A stretch of 64,000 nt of DNA from Neoechinorhynchus agilis (lineage: Eukaryota > Acanthocephala), in the NCBI GenBank assembly GCA_051530055.1, contig CM121343.1, positions 2,170,001 through 2,234,000 on the forward strand. The letters run 5' to 3'. Of the stretch, positions 54,720-64,000 are shown piece after piece. A program made the position numbers and the translations under genes. How positions within the stretch are numbered: position 1 is the stretch's first letter; every line of letters begins with the position of its first letter. Under the pieces are notes generated by a model. The model was not told the DNA's origin, did not search any database, and saw only the letters and a program-made list of their open reading frames with translations.

Positions 54720-55410
54720 AAAATTACCATTTTTCCTAGTGTTCAAAAAGTAGGAAAGTGTACGATTTCGTTCACTACTCATGTTGTTTGTAAACAATCA
54801 TCGTTTTTATTGGATTTTGCGATTGATTGTCCATTTATTTATTAGCATCTTTGCCGAGCTAAACAATCAACCAAAATTATTATTCTTGATAAGATAAAAG
54901 ATTTCTGGTATTAACAAATTACCTTTTTTACAATTAATAATTTCAAAGTGACTTTAATTTTACAGGGTTACTCAAATTAATTATAAAAATTTTAATTAAA
55001 CTAAAATTTTTTGGGATGATCAAATTTAAATTTTGGTGAATATACTCCCAGTTACTTTTGAGAAAATTTTCAAGTAATGACTGATGAGACGAGGCTTCTT
55101 CGCAAAATATTTCGTGGCAATGAAATACGTTTTAACCCTCAGTATTTTCACCACAATTTTAATAAGAATTTTATCTTTGATTTTTTCTGGATCAACAACA
55201 AATTGCTCCTGTTCAATTTTGACTGTTTAATTAATCTAATTGTTGTTGCCGATCATTTTAGGAAATTCTTTAATTGATTAAAGTTTTTATCGATATTGAA
55301 CCTGTTAATGTAATCGGTAGTTTTAAATGAGTTTGTAGTTGGTTTTACAGAATGAAGAATTTATCAATACTTAGAAGTGTTATTTAGGTTTTGACCCAGT
55401 AAAGAATTTT
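54720..55410. other. AT-rich spacer
   Basis: A 66-codon plus frame at 55077-55277 is AT-driven and shows no family. Nothing else seen. Confidence 0.4.
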
Positions 55411-55414
55411 TTCG

Positions 55415-55525
55415 ATTAAAGACGTTTCGAACCTTGTAGGATTCATCATCAGTTTGTTAGTTTGTCTGTTAATACCTAACAAACTGACTATGAACCCGAA
55501 TTGGTTCGAAACGTCTTTAAAAAAT
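55415..55525. repeat. Foldback with hammerhead-like motifs (family of 16004-16122)
   Basis: GATTAAAGACGTTTCGAACC, TCATCATCAGTTTGTTA and the inverse TAACAAACTGA, GGTTCGAAACGTCTTTAA form the arms. The right motif has lost the second ATGA of the core. This copy is older than the one at 16004. Confidence 0.7.
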
Positions 55526-55751
55526 TATTTATAAGTTGGAGACTTAAATAGCACTTCTAATCATAGTCCCGATGCATCACATATCGACATTTATCGATAC
55601 TTCCTGAACAGATGAGTCTTGTTTGAATCAGTCAAAGATTATTGGTCGGTTTCTACCGGAATTTCATTCACTAGTCTCATCGGAAAGACTTGACCAAAGC
55701 TCATCTTTCCCATGAGAAAATGTCGATATGTGAAGTACCGAGGAATGTGAT

Positions 55752-55862
55752 TGGAATTATTGTTTAAAGTCTACACAACAAACTGATGATGATGATGATG
55801 AATCCGACGTGGTACGCAGAACGTCTTGTGTAGACTTCTAAACAATAATTCCTGCGACCATT
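55752..55862. repeat. Foldback with a GAT-expanded core
   Basis: GGAATTATTGTTTAAAGTCTACA and its inverse AGACTTCTAAACAATAATTCC form the arms. Between them CTGATGATGATGATGATGAA shows expansion of the GAT triplet within the hammerhead-like core. A CAGAACGTC block replaces GAAACGTC. Confidence 0.65.
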
Positions 55863-55864
55863 AG

Positions 55865-56865
55865 AGTTTTGACCAACGTTCAAAGCTGAAGAAGCTTGAA
55901 AAAACATAACATTAGAAATGAACTTGTCCTTTCCTAAATTGAGATTTAATAGAGTACAGCGACAGTTACAACGTCTGTTGCTCTTTGCTTTCTCAATATT
56001 CCTTATATGATTGCCATTTATGGGACAAAAATCTTTTGATTTGAATAGTGCATACTATTTTACAGAAGAAGAAGAAGTATAGATTTTTAGTTATGTTTAT
56101 TTCACTTAAGCACGGTTCTAGATTTTAAAATCCTAGTTATAATCGTTATCGATGCCTTTAATTAGAGGCGTTTTCGCATCAAATGGTATGAGACTAAATT
56201 TAGTACAGCAATTTTCACTCTATTCAACTTAAATATCCCTTGAAATACCGTCACTTTACAATTTGATGCGAACTAAATATAATCAGATTTTATAATCGGA
56301 TTGATGGCACTTGTGCTTTCTCTTATAAATTATGTTACATGTGAATCAAAAGTCGATTTATGCGGTGTGAATAATGGGTTCGCCAGCTAATGATGGGTGG
56401 TAATTGAGAAATCAACAGGGGGCGTCGGCTGGCAATAAAATCGTGTCGTAGTATCAGATGAAACGCGCTTGCGCCTAAGTGGCATCCAATGTGGAAAATG
56501 AAAAAAACGAGGAGAGTTGAAAATGTCACATGAATATTATTGGTCCGTTTGATGTGCACATAATCGAAGGTGATTGCGGCTTGTAAGAAGGTAATGTGCA
56601 TGATTAATGGCAGCGGATTGCATCTGGCAGGGATTTAAAGACCTAGAATTTACAATTACTTAATTTGGCGGCTGCTATTTCAAACAAAGCAGCTGGGAGA
56701 GCCAAATCCGGTGAGTAGTCTATATTTGCGCGATAATCGATCATTCGAAAAATGACACCCAGCGCAGATCTGGATTTCCTCCCTAATCTGTACACTGCTT
56801 ACAGAATTCTTGAATTCCATTACCATGTCAAACAAAATATTTCTTGGTATAAACAATATTGTAAA
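55865..56865. other. Intergenic sequence downstream of Msx
   Basis: Mostly AT-rich. A GAAGAAGAA run at 56067. A minus-strand 88-codon frame at 56335-56601 has no family signal. Confidence 0.4.
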
Positions 56866-56869
56866 TTCA

Positions 56870-57469
56870 TCATGAGCCAAAATCAGAATAATCATTGCCT
56901 GAAAATGGTGGAGTTGTAAACATGTTTGATATATAATTGCTCATTGCGAAAATTGTTGGAACTTGATTGGTTGATTGCGGCCCAACAGAAGGATGAATTA
57001 CCATGTTCGCTGCTGCTGCTAAAATTCGTTGCCTGTAAGCCGCGGCTGTAGCTGACAATCTGTATTGTTCGGCTTCTGATTCATGAATCCGTTTTGCTTT
57101 GGCTCTCCTATTTTGAAACCATATTTTTACTTGAGTTTCGCTTAGATTCAGGGATGTTGAAAATTCTGCACGTTCCGCTATTGACAAATATTGTTTTTCC
57201 CTGAATTTCTTCTCAAGACTTAAAAGTTGGTTAGTTGTAAAGGGTGTTCTTGGTTTTCTGTTGCTTTTGTGTTTCCTAAGACGGCAAGAAGATTGAAACG
57301 GCACTAAAAACTTGGCAGCAAGCGTTTCATTTTGTTCAAAAGTGGGTGAATCAGTCTCTTCTGGGCATAAGATGGATTTTGGTAGTTTTATTCCAACTTT
57401 CGCTTGTTCTTTATCATCGGAAATAAGAGCATCAATGCTGAAATCTTTCCTTTTTCGCTTTAGCTCCAT
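56870..57469 (-). CDS. msx: Msx-class homeodomain transcription factor, 199 aa
   Basis: A single-exon frame starts [28 protein letters not shown] at residues 10-17 is an engrailed-homology-1 (Groucho-binding) motif near the N-terminus, as Msx/NK-like proteins have. The homeodomain is at about residues 70-129 ([20 protein letters not shown], then [20 protein letters not shown] and [14 protein letters not shown]), with Gln at position 50. The [10 protein letters not shown] start and the [12 protein letters not shown] block are diagnostic for Msx. Msx factors are repressors that pattern neural and mesodermal tissue. The usual intron before the homeodomain is absent. The 3' part is short and Ala/Ser/Thr-rich. 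Confidence 0.93.
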   Translation of the reverse strand: MELKRKRKDFSIDALISDDKEQAKVGIKLPKSILCPEETDSPTFEQNETLAAKFLVPFQSSCRLRKHKSNRKPRTPFTTNQLLSLEKKFREKQYLSIAERAEFSTSLNLSETQVKIWFQNRRAKAKRIHESEAEQYRLSATAAAYRQRILAAAANMVIHPSVGPQSTNQVPTIFAMSNYISNMFTTPPFSGNDYSDFGS

Positions 57470-58254
57470 ATTGTGGTCTTAAATGATCTTCTTTGTCGGT
57501 TAAAGCTATTTTCGTATAAATGTATTTCGCCAACGCTAAGCTAGCATATGTTCTTGCACTGTAAATACTACTAATCAATTATGGTGTAAATGCCTGATAT
57601 GCGTCTCTGCGGTGGCGGCGCGGGCAGTTATGATCTCAGCCAATGAGGGAATACAGTTGATTGTAGCCCCCCCCCCGAAAGTGGTAGCACGTGTGACCCA
57701 AGAAATTTCTAATATAATTGGACAATGAAAGCCCTTTTGGTAAAGCTTTCTAAGAAGAATGAGATTCTATTGGATTGATCACGTCGAACATTTAGAGCAA
57801 CAGTCAATTAATGTGAGAATAGTAAACAGTTTCGATGGGGCAACGTGCTGTCTGTGATAACTGGCAAGCCTTTCAAATATCGTTTCCATTTTTACAATCT
57901 ATTATATGCTATCCATAATGATATACATGCAATATGTAAACATATCATCAACGCTATTGCTCTCGAGTAAAATAATGCGTTAATAATTTCAGCTAATAAT
58001 CTTTCAATCCGCAATTTTTAAATCTTCTTCATTTTCCAAAAACAATTATCGAACTCAAATGCTCTGATTGGCTGCAGGAAGTCTTGCCCAAAATTAACTA
58101 TTCACACAACGGGGAATCAATTTTAATAAGATATTGTGAAATGTTTATAGGTGCCGCTTGATTTACAGAAGTATAAATCGTTATGGATATTAGTGATTTG
58201 GTTCTTTTGAAGCACAACATAAAAATTTTTCTCTTTTTTATTTATGGGTATTTA

Positions 58255-58365
58255 TTAACTTTTCTAGGTTTTGCAATAATAAAGCAGAAAACGAGCAATC
58301 ACCACCGTCCTCAAAATTGGAGCTCCTTCCTCGATTGTCGCTATCACGCTAGCAGCAGTGGTTGA
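58255..58365 (-). repeat. LINE-tail-like repeat
   Basis: It shares about 57 nt with 3165-3240. The next bases (CCTTCCTCGATTGTCGCTAT, then CACGCTAGCAGCA) resemble CCTTCCTCGGCTGTCGCTAT, then CGCGCTTGCAGCA, in the LINE tail at 7515. So this looks like a very short 5'-truncated LINE copy on the minus strand. Confidence 0.5.
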
Positions 58366-59854
58366 ATCGATAGACTTTAATTTAGGATGAACTGAGTAAA
58401 AGAAATCATTAAATGTCAATTAGCGCTCATGGTAGTGAAGTTATCGCCTACGAACTTCAAATTATCACTAATGAAACGGCATGGTGAATAATCCTTGAAA
58501 AGAACCACTTTGTTTAGTGCCGTCAGTTATACGTTACATTGGCAACAGTTTAATCGCACCCTAAACGTATATTTCACGGTTAATTGCCATTGTTGCAAAA
58601 TTGGTGGCAATAATTAGTCGAATTGTATGAATGAACTGATAATGTGTGTGCATGGCATTAACTTTTACGAACTGCTTTTGACATTCATTAAAGGACTACT
58701 GCGATTGGTTTATCGTGATTTATGCCGAGTTCGTTTCATCACTGTCCTGCAAGCAAAGACATTGATCAATAGCGTAACATTTTGCCTTCACTGCTACGAA
58801 TGCATAATGCTGTCTGCTTGTCAGATGTGAATAAAATATTTTTAGTAGCTAACAGTAATTATTCAACTATCGATTTAAAATTCTTCTCCTAGTTTTGCTA
58901 CCTCAATGCATCGAAATAGAATGCTTAGTTCAACCGATGGACGATGACAAACCTTGAAAAATGTCGGAATTATCGGGGAGGGTGGCAAAAATACCAAAAG
59001 AAAATATCTTTCCCCCGAAGACAATAATCGAAAACCTTTAGATTTGTTTTCCTGAGAGAAAATGCTCGATCGGTGTATCAACAAGCGCAGTTGCGCCAAC
59101 TGCTTTTTTCAACGATTCGGCCAGAAGTTAAGGTTGTCTATCTCCACAGCCGAGCGGACCGACAGATGTAAAACTCCGTAATCGATTGCCAAAACATAGA
59201 AATTCCATCTATAGAGTATTTTATTGCGAGCGATCAACTGAGAAATCGCAATTCTATAATTGTTTACCATTTATAAGCTGTGCTGGCAAGACAGTTTTCA
59301 TATCGATAACATGGCTCGTAACGAGCTTATCCGTAAAAAAAAGTGCATTTACGGAATAATAAAATATAAATTCGTTCTTTTTCGGCCATCATCTTCGTAA
59401 AAAATTCCACTGGTTTATATTCAAATTATATCATTGAATGCAATACCAATGGAAATGCGTAGTGTGCGAATAATTGTTAACCGCATGAAAACCACAAAAT
59501 ACTCTTTTTGGATTCAAAAACGAGCTTTTTGGTTTATTTGCTGAATTCAATAAAAACATGATTTTACAAATGCTACGTTTTGAAACATTTATCTAGAGTT
59601 TTACTACTTGCTATTGGAAATTGTGGTTGCTTTGAAGCAGCAGCAGCAGCTAATTTTTGACAAATGTGCCACGTTTTTTTTATTGGGAATGTAAACAATA
59701 AAATACACTAAATAATCAAGCATTGCGAGCTGTTTGAGGATGTTTATTTTTAAATTCATACAATTTATTGTCGACATTGTCCTTCGTGTTTCTCGTCGGA
59801 CATATATTTAAATTCTAGTTTGGCGATGTTTCCCCCCCCCGGATTGTTGATCAT

Positions 59855-60037
59855 TTATTTTAAAATATTTCGTAACCTTTTTGCTTACCTCTTCAGTTAA
59901 ATGTACAAATTAACGAACTTTCATTGCGAAAAGGCTACATAACTTTATTATCTCTGACTATTTTAGCAATATAACTGAAGAGGTAAGCAAAAAGCTTACG
60001 AAATATTTTAAAATAAAAGATCAACAACAATCAAAAC
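59855..60037. repeat. Foldback with a well-paired hammerhead-like motif
   Basis: The arms from TTGTTGATCATTTATTTTAAA (59845) and the inverse ending AAAATAAAAGATCAACAA (60030) enclose a ~75-bp centre. The right motif (plus, 59974-60008) reads CTGAAGA, G, GTAAGC, AAAAA loop, GCTTAC, GAAA: a perfect 6-bp stem. The left copy (minus, about 59863-59896) has one mismatch. Confidence 0.75.
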
Positions 60038-60624
60038 ATCACCAAACTCGAATCAAATTCACCCCGACGACAATTCTCTATGATACATTTAAATTTTCCG
60101 GTGTAAAACGCGATGAGTTGATGAAGCATATCAGGTAGTACAAATGAGTGACTCGCGGTCAACAACGCTTTACATTGATTGGATATGAGTGCTTTCACGT
60201 TGGGACTGATACCTAAGGCGCTGTATAACAACTTGGCATCTTATTAGCGCTCTAAAAAGGTTAATTGCATAAAGGTGTGGCCAATCACGTTTATGTTTAG
60301 CCGCAAACTCGGTGTCAATTTCGAAAAAATTCCTTGGAATAAAGTGAGAAAATCAACAAATAACAAGCTTTCACAGATATAGAAATGATCAAATCGTCAA
60401 TTGGCATATTTGTCTTCTTTTCCGTATTGCATTAGACGATCGATCTTTCTGTTACCTTGCCCGGTGCCCGATCACTAAAGTCCTAGACGCTTTTTATAGT
60501 GAGTGTGTCATATGTACGACTTGAAACAACGTAAATGCACAAACAACATACATTGAACCTTTGATCAAACACAAGGATATGGTTGATTGAGGCAGATGCG
60601 TAATCATAAGAGATGCCTTTTCAC

Positions 60625-62385
60625 TCATCTCATTAACTCATGTGCATATTTAAGTATGATATTTATCGGTTTAATTTCATCATCTTGTTGTTGCTGCTCA
60701 ATGATGTATTCATTTGTTGATGCTGTTGTTGTTGTTTTTTCGTCAAAACCGGCGGCGGCGGCGGCGGCACTACCAAGCCCGTATGTGCTCTCATGCAGTC
60801 GCTCATCGTGGGCGTCAACTGCATTTACGGATTCTTCGATCGAATCATGATATTCGCTTTTTATGTTCATATTGCCGTTCGCAAAATACGCAAGGGAACT
60901 GAATAAATTGTGGGTCGAAATTTGAGACGAAGAAGACGAATTAGTACTTCGGTGATAGTTTTGGCTTGGTGGTATTGTTTTCCCATTAGTGCAGCAATAT
61001 TCATCTTCAATCGATAAGTCCGTCGGTGTACTAGAAAGAGATGCTACGCTCTTTGCGTTTTTTTCGTCTCGGGTGACTGTTGGTACGTGAGTCGAATCAG
61101 ATTCATGATCGCTTAGGAAGCATAAAGTGTTCAACATAACATCATTTTCTTGAACTCGATCACTAGCAAGCTGAGAATAACATTGAAACGAATAAGAAGC
61201 ATCAGTTGAGTTTTTGTTATTATCTTGCCATTTATCCATCGAGCGACGTCGTGCATTCATGAAAAAGTTTGAAACTGTGCTAACCTCAAGACCAAGTTGG
61301 TGAGCAATCGTAACCTGCATTTCCCTTGAAGGTCTTTTCGTTTCTTTGAAAATTGCATGTAAAGTTCTCCGTTGGATGTCAGTGAAAACCAACCGAGGAC
61401 GCCTATGAGCTGCTACGTTCTTAGCTGAACATTCAACTTCAGTTTCGTGTAGTTCGTCCAATTTGTTAAACGAATACTGTCTTTTATCTTTTCTTCGTGT
61501 AGCGATTGAACATAGATGACCCATTCGAGTGACCTCCGGTTCTTGTAGCCAGCGCCACATGCGTTTGAACGTTTCGCGACCGGACTTTAGTTTCGACCAT
61601 GGCTTCGGGTTCCTCAAAAGGTCACTTAGTGTGCCCTGAGATCGTGACAGAATTTGTTCAGCAAAAACTGCCTGAGGAATGCTATAGCGTTTCAATTCTA
61701 AACTGATCCTTTGTGCTAATTCACGAGTGTTTAGTTCTTCATATTGGGACGCATCTGACGTATCCGGCTGTTCCGGACTTTGATTTCCTGATTGGAGATC
61801 AACTTTTGGTGAAGACTGAGAAGTATGTTTTGGAATGTCAAAAGTATCATTTGATCTGACAAAAAAACTGTTTTGATCAAATGACGAATCAAACGCATTG
61901 TTTGAGCTATTGGAATCTAGACCGTTTGAATAGGGAGATTGTGTGAAGAAGTACGTATGTTCTCCACATTCCTTAGATAGAAATGCTTTATCGGCTTCGA
62001 ATTGGTATGCTGGTTCCGTGTTGTTATTGACCTCATGAATATTTCTCTTCTCCGGATGACTGGGGCTTCGTCTACTTTCATCGATTGTGGTACTGTTGTC
62101 ACCCCGGCTGTTGCCGAAAAAGGCACCGCCACCAGCATCCCGTGGAGCAAGTGCACTTATGATAGTCGGATAATGCCGTTGTTTGTGGTGATCAATAGTA
62201 GACGTTACTGCAGTCATCACGCGTACACGGGAAGCGTAGTCGGTGGCTGTGGAATCGGGCTTGGAGCTCCTCCACTGAAACAAAGAATCTGTTTTCGGAG
62301 AAGACCAGTCGATATTAAGGGTCGACGGTACCGAAGATTGACTCCGCGTCTCTAAATCAATATTCTCCGGAGCAGAGTGGAACAT
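60625..62385 (-). CDS. onecut: Onecut (HNF6-type) CUT-homeodomain transcription factor, 586 aa
   Basis: A single open exon encodes both DNA-binding domains. The CUT domain is at about residues 214-290 (YEELNTRELAQRISLELKRY, SIPQAVFAEQILSRSQGTLS, LLRNPKPWSKLKSGRETFKR, MWRWLQEPE). The homeodomain is at about 326-385 (HRRPRLVFTDIQRRTLHAIF, then VSNFFMNARRR). Phe48 and Met50 in NFFMNARRR are the Onecut signature. The N-terminus is long and Ser/Asp/Asn-rich. The C-terminus has Ala, Thr and Gln runs (near 60710-60770). Vertebrate onecut genes place an intron between CUT and homeodomain; here there is none. Family members activate genes in neurons and endoderm. Its neighbour on the same strand is Msx. 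Confidence 0.94.
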   Translation of the reverse strand: MFHSAPENIDLETRSQSSVPSTLNIDWSSPKTDSLFQWRSSKPDSTATDYASRVRVMTAVTSTIDHHKQRHYPTIISALAPRDAGGGAFFGNSRGDNSTTIDESRRSPSHPEKRNIHEVNNNTEPAYQFEADKAFLSKECGEHTYFFTQSPYSNGLDSNSSNNAFDSSFDQNSFFVRSNDTFDIPKHTSQSSPKVDLQSGNQSPEQPDTSDASQYEELNTRELAQRISLELKRYSIPQAVFAEQILSRSQGTLSDLLRNPKPWSKLKSGRETFKRMWRWLQEPEVTRMGHLCSIATRRKDKRQYSFNKLDELHETEVECSAKNVAAHRRPRLVFTDIQRRTLHAIFKETKRPSREMQVTIAHQLGLEVSTVSNFFMNARRRSMDKWQDNNKNSTDASYSFQCYSQLASDRVQENDVMLNTLCFLSDHESDSTHVPTVTRDEKNAKSVASLSSTPTDLSIEDEYCCTNGKTIPPSQNYHRSTNSSSSSQISTHNLFSSLAYFANGNMNIKSEYHDSIEESVNAVDAHDERLHESTYGLGSAAAAAAGFDEKTTTTASTNEYIIEQQQQDDEIKPINIILKYAHELMR

Positions 62386-62985
62386 TTCGGTAACAACTTT
62401 CCAACTCGCGTGAAGCTAATCGATCTCTCTCGCGGATTTCAAGTTGAAATGTGCCAGTACACGCTCGTATATAATAATATGCAGTCAAAAACTGTGATGC
62501 CGGATTTCGTCGATGTGTGAAACGTACTCCAGCACATACACTGCTACTACTGTCGCCCGTACCAACAACAGCACCACCAGTTTTCCAACTTAATTTTACA
62601 TATCGCGTGTAGATGCGCAGCCACCCCGCAGCATCCATTTCTATTTTAGCGGCACTGTCGCTGAAATGCTCGCACAAGACGACAATCGAGTTTATATCTG
62701 AACCCACAATCTGCAATACAATCATCATCATCATTCATTACATCCAATAATCTAGAGTATTGTCTTCTAAAAATCGCTATTGCTACAAATTATCCCGAAA
62801 AATACATATTGAGAGATATTTAGAAAGGGAAAGCACACAACTACAATTCCAGCAAATATTTTGAAATGCAGTCGACTATTTGGGCTAACATTTTAATCCA
62901 ACAGGCTTACTATTGATGCAAAAATATAAATTCCGAACGCAATTACACTTTCGGTTTTTGAATGGAAAAAATTATAAATGGTAAA
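62386..62985. other. 5' flank of Onecut
   Basis: Probably 5' UTR and promoter. A 125-codon minus frame at 62357-62734 overlaps the Onecut start in another frame and shows no family signal. (CAT)n-like runs at about 62722-62735. Confidence 0.35.
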
Positions 62986-62989
62986 TGAA

Positions 62990-64000
62990 TACGAGGTTTT
63001 AATTATTCAAAGTAGAGGAACCATGTAAATGTGGGTCCTCATGAACAATCGATCCAAATGATAAGTTCAATCAATTTGAGTGTTTATTTTGGAGTGGGTG
63101 ACTATTTCGGTTTAGTGGAAAAGTTGATCTGCCAATTTCAGGTTATGATATCCGAGAAGATTGGGCAATACAATAATAACGCGTTTTATTGTTCAAAGTA
63201 GAGGAATCATGTAACTGTGGGTCCTCATGAACAATCGATCCAAATGATAAGTTCAATCAATTTGAGTGTTTATTTTGGAGTGGATGACTATTTCGGTTTA
63301 GTGGAAAAGTTGATCTGCCAATTTCAGGTTATGATATCCGAGAAGATTGGGCAATACAATAATAACGCGTTTTATTGTTCAAAGTAGAGGAATCATGTAA
63401 CTGTGGGTCCTCATGAACAATCGATCCAAATGATAAGTTCAATCAATTTGAGTGTTTATTTTGGAGTGGATGACTATTTCGGTTTAGTGGAAAAGTTGAT
63501 CTGCCAATTTCAGGTTATGATATCCGAGAAGATTGGGCAATACAATAATAACGCGTTTTATTGTTCAAAGTAGAGGAATCATGTAACTGTGGGTCCTCAT
63601 GAACAATCGATCCAAATGATAAGTTCAATCAATTTGAGTGTTTATTTTGGAGTGGATGACTATTTCGGTTTAGTGGAAAAGTTGATCTGCCAATTTCAGG
63701 TTATGATATCCGAGAAGATTGGGCAATACAATAATAACGCGTTTTATTGTTCAAAGTAGAGGAATCATGTAACTGTGGGTCCTCATGAACAATCGATCCA
63801 AATGATAAGTTCAATCAATTTGAGTGTTTATTTTGGAGTGGATGACTATTTCGGTTTAGTGGAAAAGTTGATCTGCCAATTTCAGGTTATGATATCCGAG
63901 AAGATTGGGCAATACAATAATAACGCGTTTTATTGTTCAAAGTAGAGGAATCATGTAACTGTGGGTCCTCATGAACAATCGATCCAAATGATAAGTTCAA
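62990..64000 (+). repeat. 186-bp tandem satellite, at least 5 copies, runs off the window
   Basis: GTTCAAAGTAGAGGAATCAT recurs with a 186-bp period (first diverged copy near 63006, then 63192, 63378, 63564, 63750 and 63936). Inner copies are essentially identical. The first copy has several differences (GTTTTAATTATTCAAAG, CCATGTAAATG), as expected at an array edge. Each unit includes TTATGATATCCGAGAAGATT, also found once each in the dispersed repeats at 2560 and 18717. Confidence 0.95.

Larger units (their letters stand above)
57470..60620. other. Long intergenic region between Msx and Onecut
   Basis: Contains a C run at 57667-57677, the LINE-tail-like repeat at 58255-58365, a CAG run at 59638-59650, a C run at 59832-59840 and a foldback at 59855-60035. 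The rest is AT-rich, with no exon-like frames. Being between two developmental regulators, it may hold enhancers, but none can be recognised from sequence. Confidence 0.45.

Noticed and set aside
54540-54797. 85-codon minus-strand ORF
   Set aside because: Lies across a SINE; no family signal.
57600-57700. C-rich run and GGCGGCGCGGG as a CpG-type promoter
   Set aside because: Too short, single, and without other promoter signals.

Overview
The window is nuclear DNA from an invertebrate animal. Genes have GT-AG introns, mostly about 40-60 nt, and are metazoan: the trans-Golgi protein MON2, the spliceosomal protein U1-70K, an Msx and a Onecut homeobox gene, a FOXO-type forkhead gene, a LIM-domain cytoskeletal gene and a small heat-shock protein with two alpha-crystallin domains. 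The last feature is best known from flatworms, but I cannot place the phylum from sequence alone. More than half of the window is repeats: several LINE families, Penelope-like (PLE) remnants, tRNA-derived SINEs, foldback elements and three satellite arrays.

Layout. 1-323: 3' end of an unrecognised gene. 0.6-1.85 kb: LINE 3' part. 2-4.7 kb: small repeats ending in a nested foldback. 4.8-15.3 kb: a three-exon unknown gene followed 290 bp later by MON2, whose introns hold a LINE tail and a ~245-bp satellite. 15.5-22.8 kb: repeat dump with a truncated eIF3c pseudogene, RTE-like LINE pieces and a CR1/Jockey-like LINE. 23.0-23.8 kb: an unknown basic protein gene. 25.56-37.12 kb: a very large palindrome with arms of about 5.1-5.25 kb around a 1.2-kb spacer; each arm has a FOXO-like gene, a ubiquitin-like gene and pieces of one LINE family. 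38.2-39.0 kb: LINE 3' end. 39.4-42.9 kb: a ten-exon LIM gene. 43.4-49.3 kb: PLE remnants in inverted orientation flanking the heat-shock gene. 50.1-51.6 kb: U1-70K. 52.6-54.0 kb: 248-bp satellite. 54.2-55.9 kb: SINEs and foldbacks. 56.9-57.5 kb: Msx. 60.6-62.4 kb: Onecut. 63.0-64.0 kb: 186-bp satellite running off the end.

Most notable. (1) The palindrome, in which one FOXO copy is open and the other is frameshifted while both ubiquitin-like copies stay open. (2) At least a dozen hammerhead-ribozyme-like motifs with one extra nucleotide after the CUGANGA core, carried by foldbacks and PLE remnants. (3) A LIM gene with internal repeats whose ten exons join in a single frame. Gene identities come from recognising protein families by eye; no database search was run.
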